Shown: positions 33,488 through 41,975, numbered from the stretch's first letter. The stretch: DNA of 64,000 nt from Flavobacteriales bacterium (GCA_016710685.1 JADJVC010000002.1:1054001-1118000); one strand, 5' to 3'. The notes: generated by a model from the letters alone, not told the origin. Translations and numbers: made by a program.

Positions 33488-34051
33488 ATGCCTAACGAAC
33501 TCTGGACCATCGGCCACTCCACCCATCCGTTGGAGGAATTCCTCGCGTGGTTGAAGGAGTTTAAGATCGAGCTGCTGGTGGATGTGCGGAGCTATCCCGG
33601 TTCGCGGAAGATGCCTTGGTTCAACAAGGAGGTGCTGCCTGCGGAATTGGAGGCGGCGGGCATCAGCTACTTTCACATCCTCGCGTTGGGCGGCCGAAGG
33701 AAAGTAGCGAAGGATTCCGTGAACACGGTGTGGCGGCACCCGGCTTTCCGCGGCTATGCGGACTATATGCTGAACGATCCGGCTTTTGAGGAAGGGCTGA
33801 ATGAGCTGAAGAAACTTGCCAAAAAGCAGCGCGTTTGCATTATGTGCAGCGAGGTTTTGTGGTGGCGCTGCCATCGCTCCATGATCTCGGACCGGCTAAA
33901 AGCGGACGGCTGGCACGTACACCACATCATGGGCTTGGGGAAGGAGGAAGAGCATCCGTACACCGGCGCAGCGCGGATCGTGGACGGGAAATTGGCCTAC
34001 GGGGCAGCGGACGGAGAATTGCCTTTTGCCCGGAGTGAAGAGGAGTCGTGA
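33488..34051 (+). CDS. DUF488 domain protein
   Basis: This encodes 187 residues from ATG 33488 (MPNELWTIGHSTHPLEEF). It is the typical single-domain DUF488 layout, with the TIGHS start, LLVDVRSYPGSRKMPWFN, a YFHILALGGRRK helix, and the cysteine-rich CIMCSEVLWWRCHRSMISD. The function of the family is unknown, and the conserved Cys and His residues suggest a redox or metal-dependent role. The gene lies alone between two dense repeat clusters and inside a 47-bp inverted repeat. The upstream frame is open only through repeat DNA, so ATG 33488 is the likely start. Confidence 0.88.
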   Translation: MPNELWTIGHSTHPLEEFLAWLKEFKIELLVDVRSYPGSRKMPWFNKEVLPAELEAAGISYFHILALGGRRKVAKDSVNTVWRHPAFRGYADYMLNDPAFEEGLNELKKLAKKQRVCIMCSEVLWWRCHRSMISDRLKADGWHVHHIMGLGKEEEHPYTGAARIVDGKLAYGAADGELPFARSEEES

Positions 34052-34384
34052 GTCCTGAAGTCGTGAGTCGTGAGTCCGGCTCAAGACTCCCGACTCAACA
34101 TCCTTCTCCGCGCCTCCGTCTCCGGGTCAAGTCCCCAAGACGCGCCTCAAAATCCTACTCCGCGCCAGACTCCCCTTGTTGGGGCCTTTGGCCACGGGCT
34201 CCGCTGGGCGGCAAATCCCTCAAGCCTCGCCGAGCGTCTAAATCCTTCTCCGCGCCCTCGCCTGGGCGTAGCCGCTTCGGCGGAGCACGGTCCGCGTCTC
34301 TGCGTCAAATCCCTCAAGACTCGCGACTCAAAATCCTTCTCCGCGCCTCCGCGTCTCTGCGTCAATTCCTCAAGCCTCCCGAAC
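34052..34384. repeat. Dense word-like intergenic repeats between DUF488 and the Sco1-like gene
   Basis: Repeats of GTCGTGAGTCC, TCAAGACTC, TCCTTCTCCGCGCCTCCG and TCTGCGTCAA fill the whole gap. They include the inverted partner of the 33.2 kb block at 34245-34291. No gene, tRNA or terminator was found. Confidence 0.75.
34245..34291. repeat. 47-bp perfect inverted repeat, right copy
   Basis: CTTCTCCGCGCCCTCGCCTG through CGGAGCACGGT is the exact reverse complement of 33221-33267. The identity continues with a few mismatches on both sides. Confidence 0.85.
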
Positions 34385-35053
34385 TCAAGACTTCATCTCC
34401 TCCAACAACTGCCGCATGTCTTTCATGGCCTTGTCCACTTCATCTGGCTTGGTGCCGTCGTAGAAGCCGCGGATCCTTCCTTGCGGGTCGATCAGCACGA
34501 AATTCTCCGTGTGGACGAAATCATCCGGACCGCCATCGCCTTGGTCCACGGCGGCGAAGTAGCTGTTGCGTGCCAGATCGTAGATCTGTTTGCGGTCGCC
34601 GGTCATCAGGCGCCAGCGGTTGTGGTCCACGCCATATTCCACGGCATAGGCCTTCAGAACGGACACGGAATCGGTGCCGGGCGTAACGGAGTGGGAGAGG
34701 AGCAACACGCGGTCGTCGTCCCGGAAGGCATCCTGCACGCGTACGAGCTGAGTGGTCATTTTGGGGCAGATGCTGCCACAAGTGGTGAAGAAGAAATCCG
34801 CTAGCACCACTTTGCCTTTCACGTCGGCCAGCGAAACACTGTCGCCATCCTGGTCGATGAGGTGGAACGGCTTAATGTGGTGCTCGCCCTTTTCCGCGGC
34901 CGCTTCTTCGCCCACCAAGCGCGGGTCCAGTTGCGTGGGGGAATAGATGGGCAGTTCCGTGGACGGCTTCAGCATGAAATAGCCAATGCCAACGGCAATG
35001 GCGAAGATGAATGCGAAGGAAGCGAAGCGGACGACGAGCGGGGAGTTTTTCAC
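34385..35053 (-). CDS. Sco1/SenC-family protein
   Basis: This encodes 222 residues from GTG 35053, which overlaps the upstream stop as GTGA. The N-terminal membrane anchor (FASFAFIFAIAVGIGYFML, about 10-28) places the domain in the periplasm. The thioredoxin-like fold carries the copper-binding CGSIC (Cys92, Cys96), LLLSHSVTPGTDSVSVLKAYA and, near residue 180, the third ligand His in DDFVHTENFVLID. Such proteins deliver copper to cytochrome oxidase or act as thiol reductases. It is the last gene of a probable four-gene run with an acyl-CoA ligase, a lipoprotein and a DUF2490 protein. Confidence 0.88.
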   Translation of the reverse strand: MKNSPLVVRFASFAFIFAIAVGIGYFMLKPSTELPIYSPTQLDPRLVGEEAAAEKGEHHIKPFHLIDQDGDSVSLADVKGKVVLADFFFTTCGSICPKMTTQLVRVQDAFRDDDRVLLLSHSVTPGTDSVSVLKAYAVEYGVDHNRWRLMTGDRKQIYDLARNSYFAAVDQGDGGPDDFVHTENFVLIDPQGRIRGFYDGTKPDEVDKAMKDMRQLLEEMKS

Positions 35054-35769
35054 TTTTTCTTGATGTCTAACGCGTACGAAAGCACGAAGATCCAATTGTT
35101 TTCGGGGCGCGCGGTGTTGACCTCGCGGTCGTAACGGACGGCCACGCCCAAGGTGCGGTCCTTGTTTTTCCCGGGCGCAAATTCCGTGCCCAGCTCATAG
35201 CGAACCCCGATGTTGCGCACGCCGGTGTAGTGCAGGCCGGTGAAGATCTCCACGCTTGCCTGCGGGTCGAATTTCCATTTCGGGATGTTGTATTCCACGC
35301 TAAACCGGTTCCGCAGACTGCTCCGCACTTTCGTTACCACGATGAAGTCGCGCTCGTACTGGAAACGGTGGTCCAGCCGAATGCGGTCGTTCTTCCAGCG
35401 CAGCCACGATTGCAGGTCGATGCGACCGCTGTTGCTTCCCGGCTGCTCACGGAAACTGTAGCGGTATTCCGTGCCAACGCGCCAAAAGTCGTTGACGCGG
35501 TAGCGGGCGGAAGCGGACAGGTAGGTCTGCTGATAGGCGAAGGGGTCGGCGGCGGCACGAAGCCCCAATTCCCCGGTAACGCTGAAGTTTTTGTTGAAAT
35601 GGCGCTCCGTGATCGCCCCGTCTTTTTTCCGCAAGGGTTTCCATTCCACGCCCAAGCTCAGCCAGTAGGCGCCATGCACGGTGGGCCGCAGGTCCGAAGA
35701 TTCCTGGGCACGCGCGGACAGGCCCAACAGCAAGGCCATGCCGAGTACGATATGGTGCTTCGTGTTCAG
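35050..35769 (-). CDS. DUF2490 outer-membrane beta-barrel protein
   Basis: About 239 residues. The mature part has alternating aromatic strands (YLSASARYRVNDFWRVGTEY, IRLDHRFQYERDFI, LGVAVRYDREV) and ends in a strand-like NNWIFVLSYALDIKKK, typical of DUF2490 barrels. The signal peptide LNTKHHIVLGMALLLGLSARAQ reads from a CTG codon at 35769 that overlaps the upstream stop as CTGA. The first ATG (35739) would leave only a stub of a signal. A rare CTG start, or an ATG misread as CTG, is likely. Its role is probably as an outer-membrane structural or transport protein. Confidence 0.75.
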   Translation of the reverse strand: MNTKHHIVLGMALLLGLSARAQESSDLRPTVHGAYWLSLGVEWKPLRKKDGAITERHFNKNFSVTGELGLRAAADPFAYQQTYLSASARYRVNDFWRVGTEYRYSFREQPGSNSGRIDLQSWLRWKNDRIRLDHRFQYERDFIVVTKVRSSLRNRFSVEYNIPKWKFDPQASVEIFTGLHYTGVRNIGVRYELGTEFAPGKNKDRTLGVAVRYDREVNTARPENNWIFVLSYALDIKKK

Positions 35770-36164
35770 TAGTTGAGCGCTGTGAGCACGGGCACGGTCA
35801 CCACGTCTTTGTTGTCGCCCACGGTGACTTTGGCCGAGCTCGCGGCGACCTTTCCGGGGCAGTCGCATTCACCGAAGGTGTACACGGTGTAATCGCCTTT
35901 CCGCAACCAGCGGAAGCTGTATTTACCGTCCGGACCGGTGCGCACGTCATCGTCGGAGGTGGTGTGGTCGCCGTATACGATGTAGACGCGGGTTTCCTGG
36001 AAGGGGTAGGGGTCGCCGATGGCCGATCCGGCGGCGTTGACATCCTGCCGCATCACCGTTCCGGTGATCTCGGCTTTTCCACCTTCGCCGGCTTCTTTGG
36101 TGCACCCTGAAAACAGGAGCGCGGCGGATAACGCAACGGAGACGCAAATGCGTATTTTCATCAT
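35766..36164 (-). CDS. Lipoprotein with a carboxypeptidase-regulatory-like beta domain
   Basis: This encodes 132 residues from ATG 36164 (MMKIRICVSVALSAALLFSGC), a lipoprotein signal with Cys at 21. The mature domain (ITGTVMRQDVNAAG... DGKYSFRWLRKGDYTVYTFGECDC) is an immunoglobulin-like fold of the CarboxypepD_reg/SdrD-B type. Internal Cys residues in CDCP may bind metal or form a disulfide. It is tightly packed between the acyl-CoA ligase and the DUF2490 gene. The next start overlaps its stop. Confidence 0.75.
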   Translation of the reverse strand: MMKIRICVSVALSAALLFSGCTKEAGEGGKAEITGTVMRQDVNAAGSAIGDPYPFQETRVYIVYGDHTTSDDDVRTGPDGKYSFRWLRKGDYTVYTFGECDCPGKVAASSAKVTVGDNKDVVTVPVLTALNY

Positions 36165-36187
36165 GAGGTTTCCAGAAATTTCGATGT

Positions 36188-37954
36188 TCAATTTTCGCCG
36201 TAGATCCAGATCATGGAATCGGCGTACTTGGCGAGAATGGGTTTACGGCGCAGCTTCATGCTGGGGGTGAATTCGCCGCCTTCAACGCTCCAGTCCTCGT
36301 GCAGCAGCGCGACTTTCTTCACTTGTTCCCAGTGGCCGAGGCCGGTGTTCACTTCGTCCACTTCCTGCTGGATCCGCGCGATCACGCGCTCATCCTTCAC
36401 CATTTCGGCAGCTGTGCTGTACGGAATGCTTTTCAAAGCGCACCAGTCTTTCACGAAGGTAAAGCTGGGCAGCACCAGCACGGCCGGGAATTTGCGGTTT
36501 TCGCCCACCACCATGGCCTGCTCGATGAAGCGCGAGGCGCGCAGCTTGTTCTCGATGACCTGGGGGGCCACGTATTTGCCGCCGCTGGTCTTGAACATTT
36601 CCTTTTTCCGGTCGGTGATCTTGAGGAAATTGTCGCTGTCCACTTGGCCAATGTCGCCCGTGTGGAACCAGCCGTCGGGATCGAGCACCGCAGCGGTCAT
36701 TTCGGGTTCCTTGTAGTAGCCCATCATCACGTTGGGGCCTTTGATGAGGATCTCACCATCGGCGGCGATGCGCACTTCCACATCGCGGATGGGGCGGCCC
36801 ACGCTGCCGAAGCGCAAGCCGTCGTTGCGCGCGTCGTTCACGCTTACCACGGGGCTGGTTTCCGTAAGGCCGTAGCCCTCCATCACCGGTATGCCCGCAG
36901 CGTTGAAGATCCGCGCCAGCCGGGGCAACAGCGCCGCACTGCCGCTGGCCACGCACAGCACTTCGCCGCCCAATGCCTCGCGCCATTTGCTGAACACCAG
37001 CTTGCGCATCAGCTTCAAATTCCAGCGGTACCACGCGCTTTTGCCATGCACGTCGTATTCCTCGCCCAACTTCAGGGAATAATAGAACAGTTTCTTCTTG
37101 ATGCCGGTGAGTGCTTCGCCCTTGGCCAAAATGGAATCGTAGATCTTCTCCAGAAGCCGCGGCACCGCAGTGAAAACGTGCGGACGCACTTCCTTGATCT
37201 GCGCTCCGATGTTGTCGTAGTTCTCCAGGAAGTGGATGCCCATGCCCGTCCGCTGGTAGAGGTACATCAGCATGCGCTCGTAGATGTGGCACAACGGCAA
37301 AAAGCTCACGCAACGCGTGCCCACGCTCACAGGGAGCCGCTCCGCACTGGCCTCAACGTTGCTAAGGATGTTGTTGTGGCTCAACATAACGCCCTTGGGT
37401 CTGCCGGTAGTGCCGCTGGTGTAGATGATGGTGGCCAGATCGCTGCCTTTCACGCTCGCTTTTTCGAGCTCCAGTTCGGCACGCTTATCATCATTTTCGT
37501 TCAGCAGCATGCTCCAGTGCGGCAGGCCGTCCAACTTGTCGAAAGTGAAGATGTGTTTCATGCCCGGCACGTTCGGCGCGGCTGCTTCAGCCTTGGCGTG
37601 GATCTCCGCATTGCTCACGAAGAACACGCGCACATCGGCGTGGTTGAGCACGTAGGCATAATCCTCGGCGCTGCTGGTGGGGTAGATGGGAATGTTGATG
37701 GCGCCCATGCGCAACAGCGCTTGGTCCACGATGCTCCATTCGTTCCGGTTGCCGCTGGCGATGGCCACTTTATCACCCGGCCTAATGCCGAGCGCTTTCA
37801 GGCCCAGCGCCAATTTCACGGCGACCTCAACGAATTCGGCGGTGCTGTAGGCCTGCCATTTGCCGTCCACTTTGGAAGCGATGCAGACCTCCTGCGGGAA
37901 ATCCGCCAATTGCCGGTCCAGTAAGTCGAAGATACGCGAGGGGTTTGGCCTCAT
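36188..37954 (-). CDS. Long-chain fatty-acid--CoA ligase (AMP-forming)
   Basis: This encodes 588 residues. The adenylate-forming signature IIYTSGTTGRPKGVMLSHNN lies at about 176-195. It is followed by FLPLCHIYERM, the GYGLTETSPV motif and WFHTGDIGQVDSDNFLKITDRKKEMFKTSGGKYV with the catalytic C-terminal lysine region. There is no signal peptide. It activates long-chain fatty acids to acyl-CoA for beta-oxidation or lipid synthesis. It resembles the FAA1/FadD15-like clade common in Bacteroidota. It is the first gene of the probable operon running to the Sco1-like gene. Confidence 0.92.
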   Translation of the reverse strand: MRPNPSRIFDLLDRQLADFPQEVCIASKVDGKWQAYSTAEFVEVAVKLALGLKALGIRPGDKVAIASGNRNEWSIVDQALLRMGAINIPIYPTSSAEDYAYVLNHADVRVFFVSNAEIHAKAEAAAPNVPGMKHIFTFDKLDGLPHWSMLLNENDDKRAELELEKASVKGSDLATIIYTSGTTGRPKGVMLSHNNILSNVEASAERLPVSVGTRCVSFLPLCHIYERMLMYLYQRTGMGIHFLENYDNIGAQIKEVRPHVFTAVPRLLEKIYDSILAKGEALTGIKKKLFYYSLKLGEEYDVHGKSAWYRWNLKLMRKLVFSKWREALGGEVLCVASGSAALLPRLARIFNAAGIPVMEGYGLTETSPVVSVNDARNDGLRFGSVGRPIRDVEVRIAADGEILIKGPNVMMGYYKEPEMTAAVLDPDGWFHTGDIGQVDSDNFLKITDRKKEMFKTSGGKYVAPQVIENKLRASRFIEQAMVVGENRKFPAVLVLPSFTFVKDWCALKSIPYSTAAEMVKDERVIARIQQEVDEVNTGLGHWEQVKKVALLHEDWSVEGGEFTPSMKLRRKPILAKYADSMIWIYGEN

Positions 37955-38242
37955 TCAATGGTGGCGTTGAAGATCAATGTGATGTTGCGATGGTGGTTCA
38001 AACCCCCCAAAGTAAACGATCCCAAAGAGAACGAACACCACAGGGCGCTTTTCGGCGGAAGAGGTTGAACCGCAACGCTCGCAACGAGCGCAACGTGAAC
38101 TCAACGGAATGCGCGGCATATTGGAGTAGTCGGCGGCACTAAAGTCGTTGCGTCCGTTGCGAGCGTTGCGGTAGAAAACGTGTAGGCTTCCGATCGCTTG
38201 GAGATCTCTTCGTGTTCTTAGCGTCCTTTGTGGTAGAAAATC
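37955..38242. repeat. Intergenic region with a 27-bp inverted repeat
   Basis: ACCGCAACGCTCGCAACG (27-bp arm 38069-38095) and its near-perfect reverse complement (38146-38172, two mismatches) face each other across 50 nt. A TTAGCGTCCTTTG word follows just before the epimerase start. No gene lies inside. Confidence 0.75.
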
Positions 38243-39289
38243 ATGAGTTTCAGGATCTCCTACGCCCCATACCGACTGCTCTTCAAGCACCCCTTCGAAA
38301 CCACGCACGGTGTCCGGACGGGAACGGACAGTATTTTCATCCGGTTGGAAGAAAATGGCGTCACCGGTTACGGGGAGGTCACCTTGCCGCCTTACTTGAA
38401 GGAAAAGCCGAATGAGGTGTTGGAAAGACTCCAGGGAACAGCCGTTGCCGGGTTGAAGAGCCTCGGAGAATTGGAGGCCTACCTGAACGACCCAAAGGCT
38501 TGGAACGACCATCAGCAAGGGTGCCGAGCGGGGCTGCAAATGGCTTTGATCGATCTGGAAGGCAAGAAGCGACAACAAGCGGTTTGTCAATTACTTATGA
38601 GCGTCAATGCAAAGCCATTCCGAACGTTAATGACGATCGGCATTACGCCAGTTTGGCAGGTCGCCGAACAGCTGCAACAACTGCCGAAAAGTGACTTCCT
38701 GAAGGTGAAAATGCACGGCACGGGTTCCATTTCGATGCTGCGCGAGGTGCTGAAAAACGATGAGCGTCCGGTGTTCATCGATGGCAATCAGGGCATGGAA
38801 AGTGTGCAAGATGTGTTGGAGGTTTGCCAAGTGGCAGGCGAGCGGTTGGTCGGCCTGGAGCAGCCGTTTTCGGTGAATGATGCCAAGCGGCAGGTCGATC
38901 TGCAACGGGAATTGCCGGTCTGTGTGTATGGCGATGAATCCATCTGGGGCATGGCCGATCTGGAAAAAGCCGCTGGCACATTCGGCGGCGTAAACATCAA
39001 ACTGATGAAATGCGGCGGGCTGGACAAAGCCAAAGCCATGACCGACCGCGCGGCTGAATTGGGCTTGAAAGTAATGCTCGGCTGCATGAGCGAAAGCTCG
39101 CTGGGTTGCACTGCGATGGCGCACTTAGCGGGAGCCGCCGACTTGCTGGACCTGGACGGTCCGCAGCTCATCAAGAACGATCCGTTCGAGGGGATGGTGA
39201 TGCAGCACGGCAAGCTGGTAATGCCGGACCGGCCGGGTATCGGAGCCATCCTCAAAGCCGATCTTGAATTCAAACCTATCTGCGCATAA
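38243..39289 (+). CDS. Dipeptide epimerase (enolase superfamily)
   Basis: This encodes 348 residues. The MR-MLE fold is complete. The capping domain is RISYAPYRLLFKHPFETTHGV. The catalytic K-x-K is in DFLKVKMHG. Metal ligands lie in FIDGNQG (Asp), GLEQPF (Glu) and YGDESIWG (Asp), and the second catalytic lysine in NIKLMKCGG. The pattern matches L-Ala-D/L-Glu epimerases, which act in murein tripeptide recycling. Some relatives act on other dipeptides, so the exact substrate is not certain. There is no signal peptide, so the site is cytoplasmic. It stands alone between repeat regions. Confidence 0.87.
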   Translation: MSFRISYAPYRLLFKHPFETTHGVRTGTDSIFIRLEENGVTGYGEVTLPPYLKEKPNEVLERLQGTAVAGLKSLGELEAYLNDPKAWNDHQQGCRAGLQMALIDLEGKKRQQAVCQLLMSVNAKPFRTLMTIGITPVWQVAEQLQQLPKSDFLKVKMHGTGSISMLREVLKNDERPVFIDGNQGMESVQDVLEVCQVAGERLVGLEQPFSVNDAKRQVDLQRELPVCVYGDESIWGMADLEKAAGTFGGVNIKLMKCGGLDKAKAMTDRAAELGLKVMLGCMSESSLGCTAMAHLAGAADLLDLDGPQLIKNDPFEGMVMQHGKLVMPDRPGIGAILKADLEFKPICA

Positions 39290-39815
39290 TTTATATTATG
39301 TTAACTTGAATTTGAGGGGATACTCCCCTGGAATTCAGATTGTTCACCACAGCGCCATGGAGGCATGGAGAAATGCAGTTGGCAGTTGGCAGTTGGCAGT
39401 TGCAGTTGGCAGTCGCAGTTAGCAGTCGGCAATCGCAGATCCAGAACATTAATACCATCATAAAAATCTGCGTGCCATCGGCAGTACCCGGTACTCGGTA
39501 CCCTATACCCAGTACCAGAAACTCAATTCCACAAATCTCTTAGATCTGCGTTCATCATAACAGTCATAAAAATCTGCGTGCCAAGTCGCGGCAACGGCAT
39601 TTCATTGTCTGATCGTCTAATTTTCTGATCATCTGATCTGAGTGCCTACCTTCGCGCCGCCCAAAGCGCCAAACTTTTGTCCGTTCATCGGATCCATCGT
39701 CCAGGCGCATTCCAAAGCGGATCATTGCACGCCGGACATCGAGGGCTTTTCCTAAACACACATTTTTGCGTGTCCATGGCTCAATGACCGGGACATTTAC
39801 TACTGAAGCATTTCC
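39290..39815. repeat. 526-bp intergenic region filled with several repeat types
   Basis: A CAGTTGG/GCAGTTG microsatellite (39376-39430) is followed by two CATAAAAATCTGCGTGCCA units (39459-39480 and 39564-39583), a GTACCCGGTACTCGGTACC patch (39485-39510) and the GTCGCGGC...TCTGATC repeat (39583-39640). A TACCTTCG box at 39647-39654 may start the helicase transcript. No gene was found. Confidence 0.7.
39583..39640. repeat. Dispersed intergenic repeat, copy 2 (GTCGCGGC...TCTGATC)
   Basis: GTCGCGGCAACGGCATTTCA followed by TCTGATC units matches 7201-7258 in order and orientation, with several substitutions. Confidence 0.65.
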
Positions 39816-41243
39816 ATGCACCAAACCACTTTTGACCAGCTCGGCCTTATCGAGCCCATCCTGAAAGCCCTTCAACACGAAGGCTACACGCACCCCACGC
39901 CCATTCAGGCACAAAGCATTCCTTACCTCTTGGAAGGCCGCGACCTGTTAGGTTGCGCGCAGACCGGCACCGGCAAAACGGCCGCGTTCGCCATCCCCAT
40001 GATCCAGCTCATGGTGAACAGCCAAGGCGGCAGCCAGCGCGGCGGTCGCAGCCCCATCCGGGCGCTCATCCTTACGCCCACGCGGGAATTGGCCATCCAG
40101 ATCGACGAAAGTTTCAAAGCTTACGGGCACCATACCAACCTGCGCACCACCGTGATCTTCGGTGGCGTGGGCCAAAAGCCACAGACCGATGCCTTGCGCC
40201 GCGGCGTGGACATCCTCGTGGCCACTCCCGGTCGCCTGTTGGACCTGATGAACCAGGGCTACGTCAACCTGAAAGAGTTGGAATTCTTCGTGCTGGACGA
40301 GGCCGACCGCATGCTTGACATGGGCTTCATCCACGATGTGAAGAAGGTGATCGCGGCCATTCCGCGCCAGCGCCAAACGCTCTTTTTCAGCGCCACCATG
40401 CCGCCTGAGGTCCAGCGCCTTTCGGCTTCGCTGCTCCACAACCCCGTTAAGGTCGAAGTCACGCCCGTCTCCTCCACTGCGGAAACCGTGGAACAAGAAG
40501 TCTTCTTCGTGGACAAAGCGAATAAGCCGCAGTTGCTGGTTCACCTGCTGAATACGCGCGACATCAAGGAAGCGCTCGTCTTCAGCCGAACCAAGCACGG
40601 TGCCGACAAGCTGGTCCGCATCATCGAAAAAGCCGGCATTCGCGCTGAGGCCATCCACGGCAACAAGGCCCAAAATGCCCGCCAACGCGCCCTATCGAAC
40701 TTCAAGGAACGCAAGACCCGCGTGCTCGTGGCCACCGACATCGCCGCACGCGGCATCGACATCGATTCCCTCAGCCACGTGGTGAATTTCGACATTCCCA
40801 ACGTGCCGGAGACTTACGTACATCGCATTGGCCGCACGGGCCGCGCGGGTGCCAGCGGCATCGCCATCTCGCTCTGCGATGTGGATGAGCGCGTGTTCCT
40901 GCGCGACATCACCAAGCTCATTGCCAGGCAGATCCCCGTGGTGGAGGATCACCCCTTCCCTGCCAGCGGAAACGCCAGCAAGCCCCTTCCCCCGGAACCG
41001 CCGAGAGGCCAAGGTCGCCAAGGCGGCGGACGCAATAGCGGCGGTCGCAGCCAAGGAGGTCGTTCCGGCGGAAATTCCGGTGGATCTGGCCAGCCGAAGG
41101 ACTTCGCAGCGCTCACTGCTGAGCTCATCAACGACCTCGAAGGCGGTGGTCCGAAAGCGAAACCTGCTTCCGGCGCGAGTAAGACCAACAGCCGCAGGCG
41201 CTGGCGTGGACCGCGGCCCGGTGGTGGCGGCGGACAGCGTTGA
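39816..41243 (+). CDS. rhlE: DEAD-box RNA helicase, RhlE-like
   Basis: This encodes 475 residues. All core motifs are present: the Q motif THPTPIQAQSIP, motif I AQTGTGKT (48-55), PTRELA, VATPGRLLD, DEAD near 162, SAT, and HRIGRTGRAG near 337. After the core (about 380 onward) there is a low-complexity tail rich in Gly, Arg and Ser that probably binds RNA. RhlE-type helicases help ribosome assembly and RNA turnover, often in the cold. The gene is monocistronic between two repeat regions. Confidence 0.93.
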   Translation: MHQTTFDQLGLIEPILKALQHEGYTHPTPIQAQSIPYLLEGRDLLGCAQTGTGKTAAFAIPMIQLMVNSQGGSQRGGRSPIRALILTPTRELAIQIDESFKAYGHHTNLRTTVIFGGVGQKPQTDALRRGVDILVATPGRLLDLMNQGYVNLKELEFFVLDEADRMLDMGFIHDVKKVIAAIPRQRQTLFFSATMPPEVQRLSASLLHNPVKVEVTPVSSTAETVEQEVFFVDKANKPQLLVHLLNTRDIKEALVFSRTKHGADKLVRIIEKAGIRAEAIHGNKAQNARQRALSNFKERKTRVLVATDIAARGIDIDSLSHVVNFDIPNVPETYVHRIGRTGRAGASGIAISLCDVDERVFLRDITKLIARQIPVVEDHPFPASGNASKPLPPEPPRGQGRQGGGRNSGGRSQGGRSGGNSGGSGQPKDFAALTAELINDLEGGGPKAKPASGASKTNSRRRWRGPRPGGGGGQR

Positions 41244-41564
41244 GTTGGTGGTGTTTCCTCCATTGCTATCGCGGCTGAAGCGCCCTTTGGGCGCGCCGAC
41301 CGTATTTGTGTTTAACCACGGATGCACACGGATTCACACGGATGTCCGAAATCTGGACAGCCACTAAGGAGCGCTTGCCGAGACCGGCACGTTCAGTATC
41401 CGTGTTTATCCGTGTGCATCCGTGGTTCACTCGCTTGATAGGAGCACGGTTCGGCGGAGCACGGTTCGTATTTGTGAATCATGCCGTCAGGCGCGAACTC
41501 CAGCCCCGGTGGCCCTGTTTTGCTTACTGAGACTAACACTGGTCGCACTTACCTTGTCGGCTAC
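41244..41564. repeat. Intergenic region with 30-bp CACGGAT inverted repeat
   Basis: AACCACGGATGCACACGGAT (30-bp arm 41314-41343) and its reverse complement (41398-41427, two mismatches) form a large hairpin with a 54-nt loop. A tandem AGCACGGTTCGGCGG pair follows at 41441-41467. This repeat type (CCACGGATGCACACGGAT) is common in environmental genomes. No gene was found. Confidence 0.75.
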
Positions 41565-41975
41565 ATGGCCAAAGCCGAACTAAAGACCCGGAAAACCTCC
41601 GCCAGCGTGGAGGATTTTGTTGCTGCTCAACAGGACGAGCAAGTGCGCGCCGATTGCCAAGCGATCATTAACCTGATGAGCGCCGCCACCAAGGCTCCGC
41701 CGAAGATGTGGGGCCCGGCCATCGTTGGCTTCGGCAGCTCAGTGCTGAAATATCCCAATGGTCGGGAAATGGACTGGATGCGCATCGGCTTCAGCCCGCG
41801 AAAGGCCAACTTGACCCTTTACCTGCCTGTTCCGCTGGAAGGGCTGGCCCCGCAGCTCGCCAAGTTGGGCAAGCATACAACGAGCAAAGCGTGTCTCCAC
41901 ATCAAGCGCCTCAGCGATGTGGACATGAAGGTGCTGAAGGCTTTGGTGGCGGCGAGTTTGAAGAAGGCCGGATAG
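41565..41975 (+). CDS. DUF1801 domain protein
   Basis: This encodes 136 residues from ATG 41565 (MAKAELKTRKTSASVEDFVA). It matches the DUF1801 (YdhG-like) pattern: MWGPAIVGFGSSVLKYPNGREMDWMRIGFSPRKANLTLYL followed by GKHTTSKACLHIKRLSDVDM. Single-domain proteins of this family are small and cytoplasmic, with no established function. The upstream in-frame extension is repeat sequence and was not used. Confidence 0.88.
   Translation: MAKAELKTRKTSASVEDFVAAQQDEQVRADCQAIINLMSAATKAPPKMWGPAIVGFGSSVLKYPNGREMDWMRIGFSPRKANLTLYLPVPLEGLAPQLAKLGKHTTSKACLHIKRLSDVDMKVLKALVAASLKKAG

Noticed and set aside
33158..34384. Possible CRISPR array from regularly repeated words
   Set aside because: The repeats are imperfect, of mixed type and orientation and without uniform spacers, and no cas genes lie nearby.
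36299..37924. Long plus-strand open frame (541 codons) opposite the acyl-CoA ligase
   Set aside because: It is an antisense shadow of a complete AMP-forming ligase with all motifs on the minus strand.
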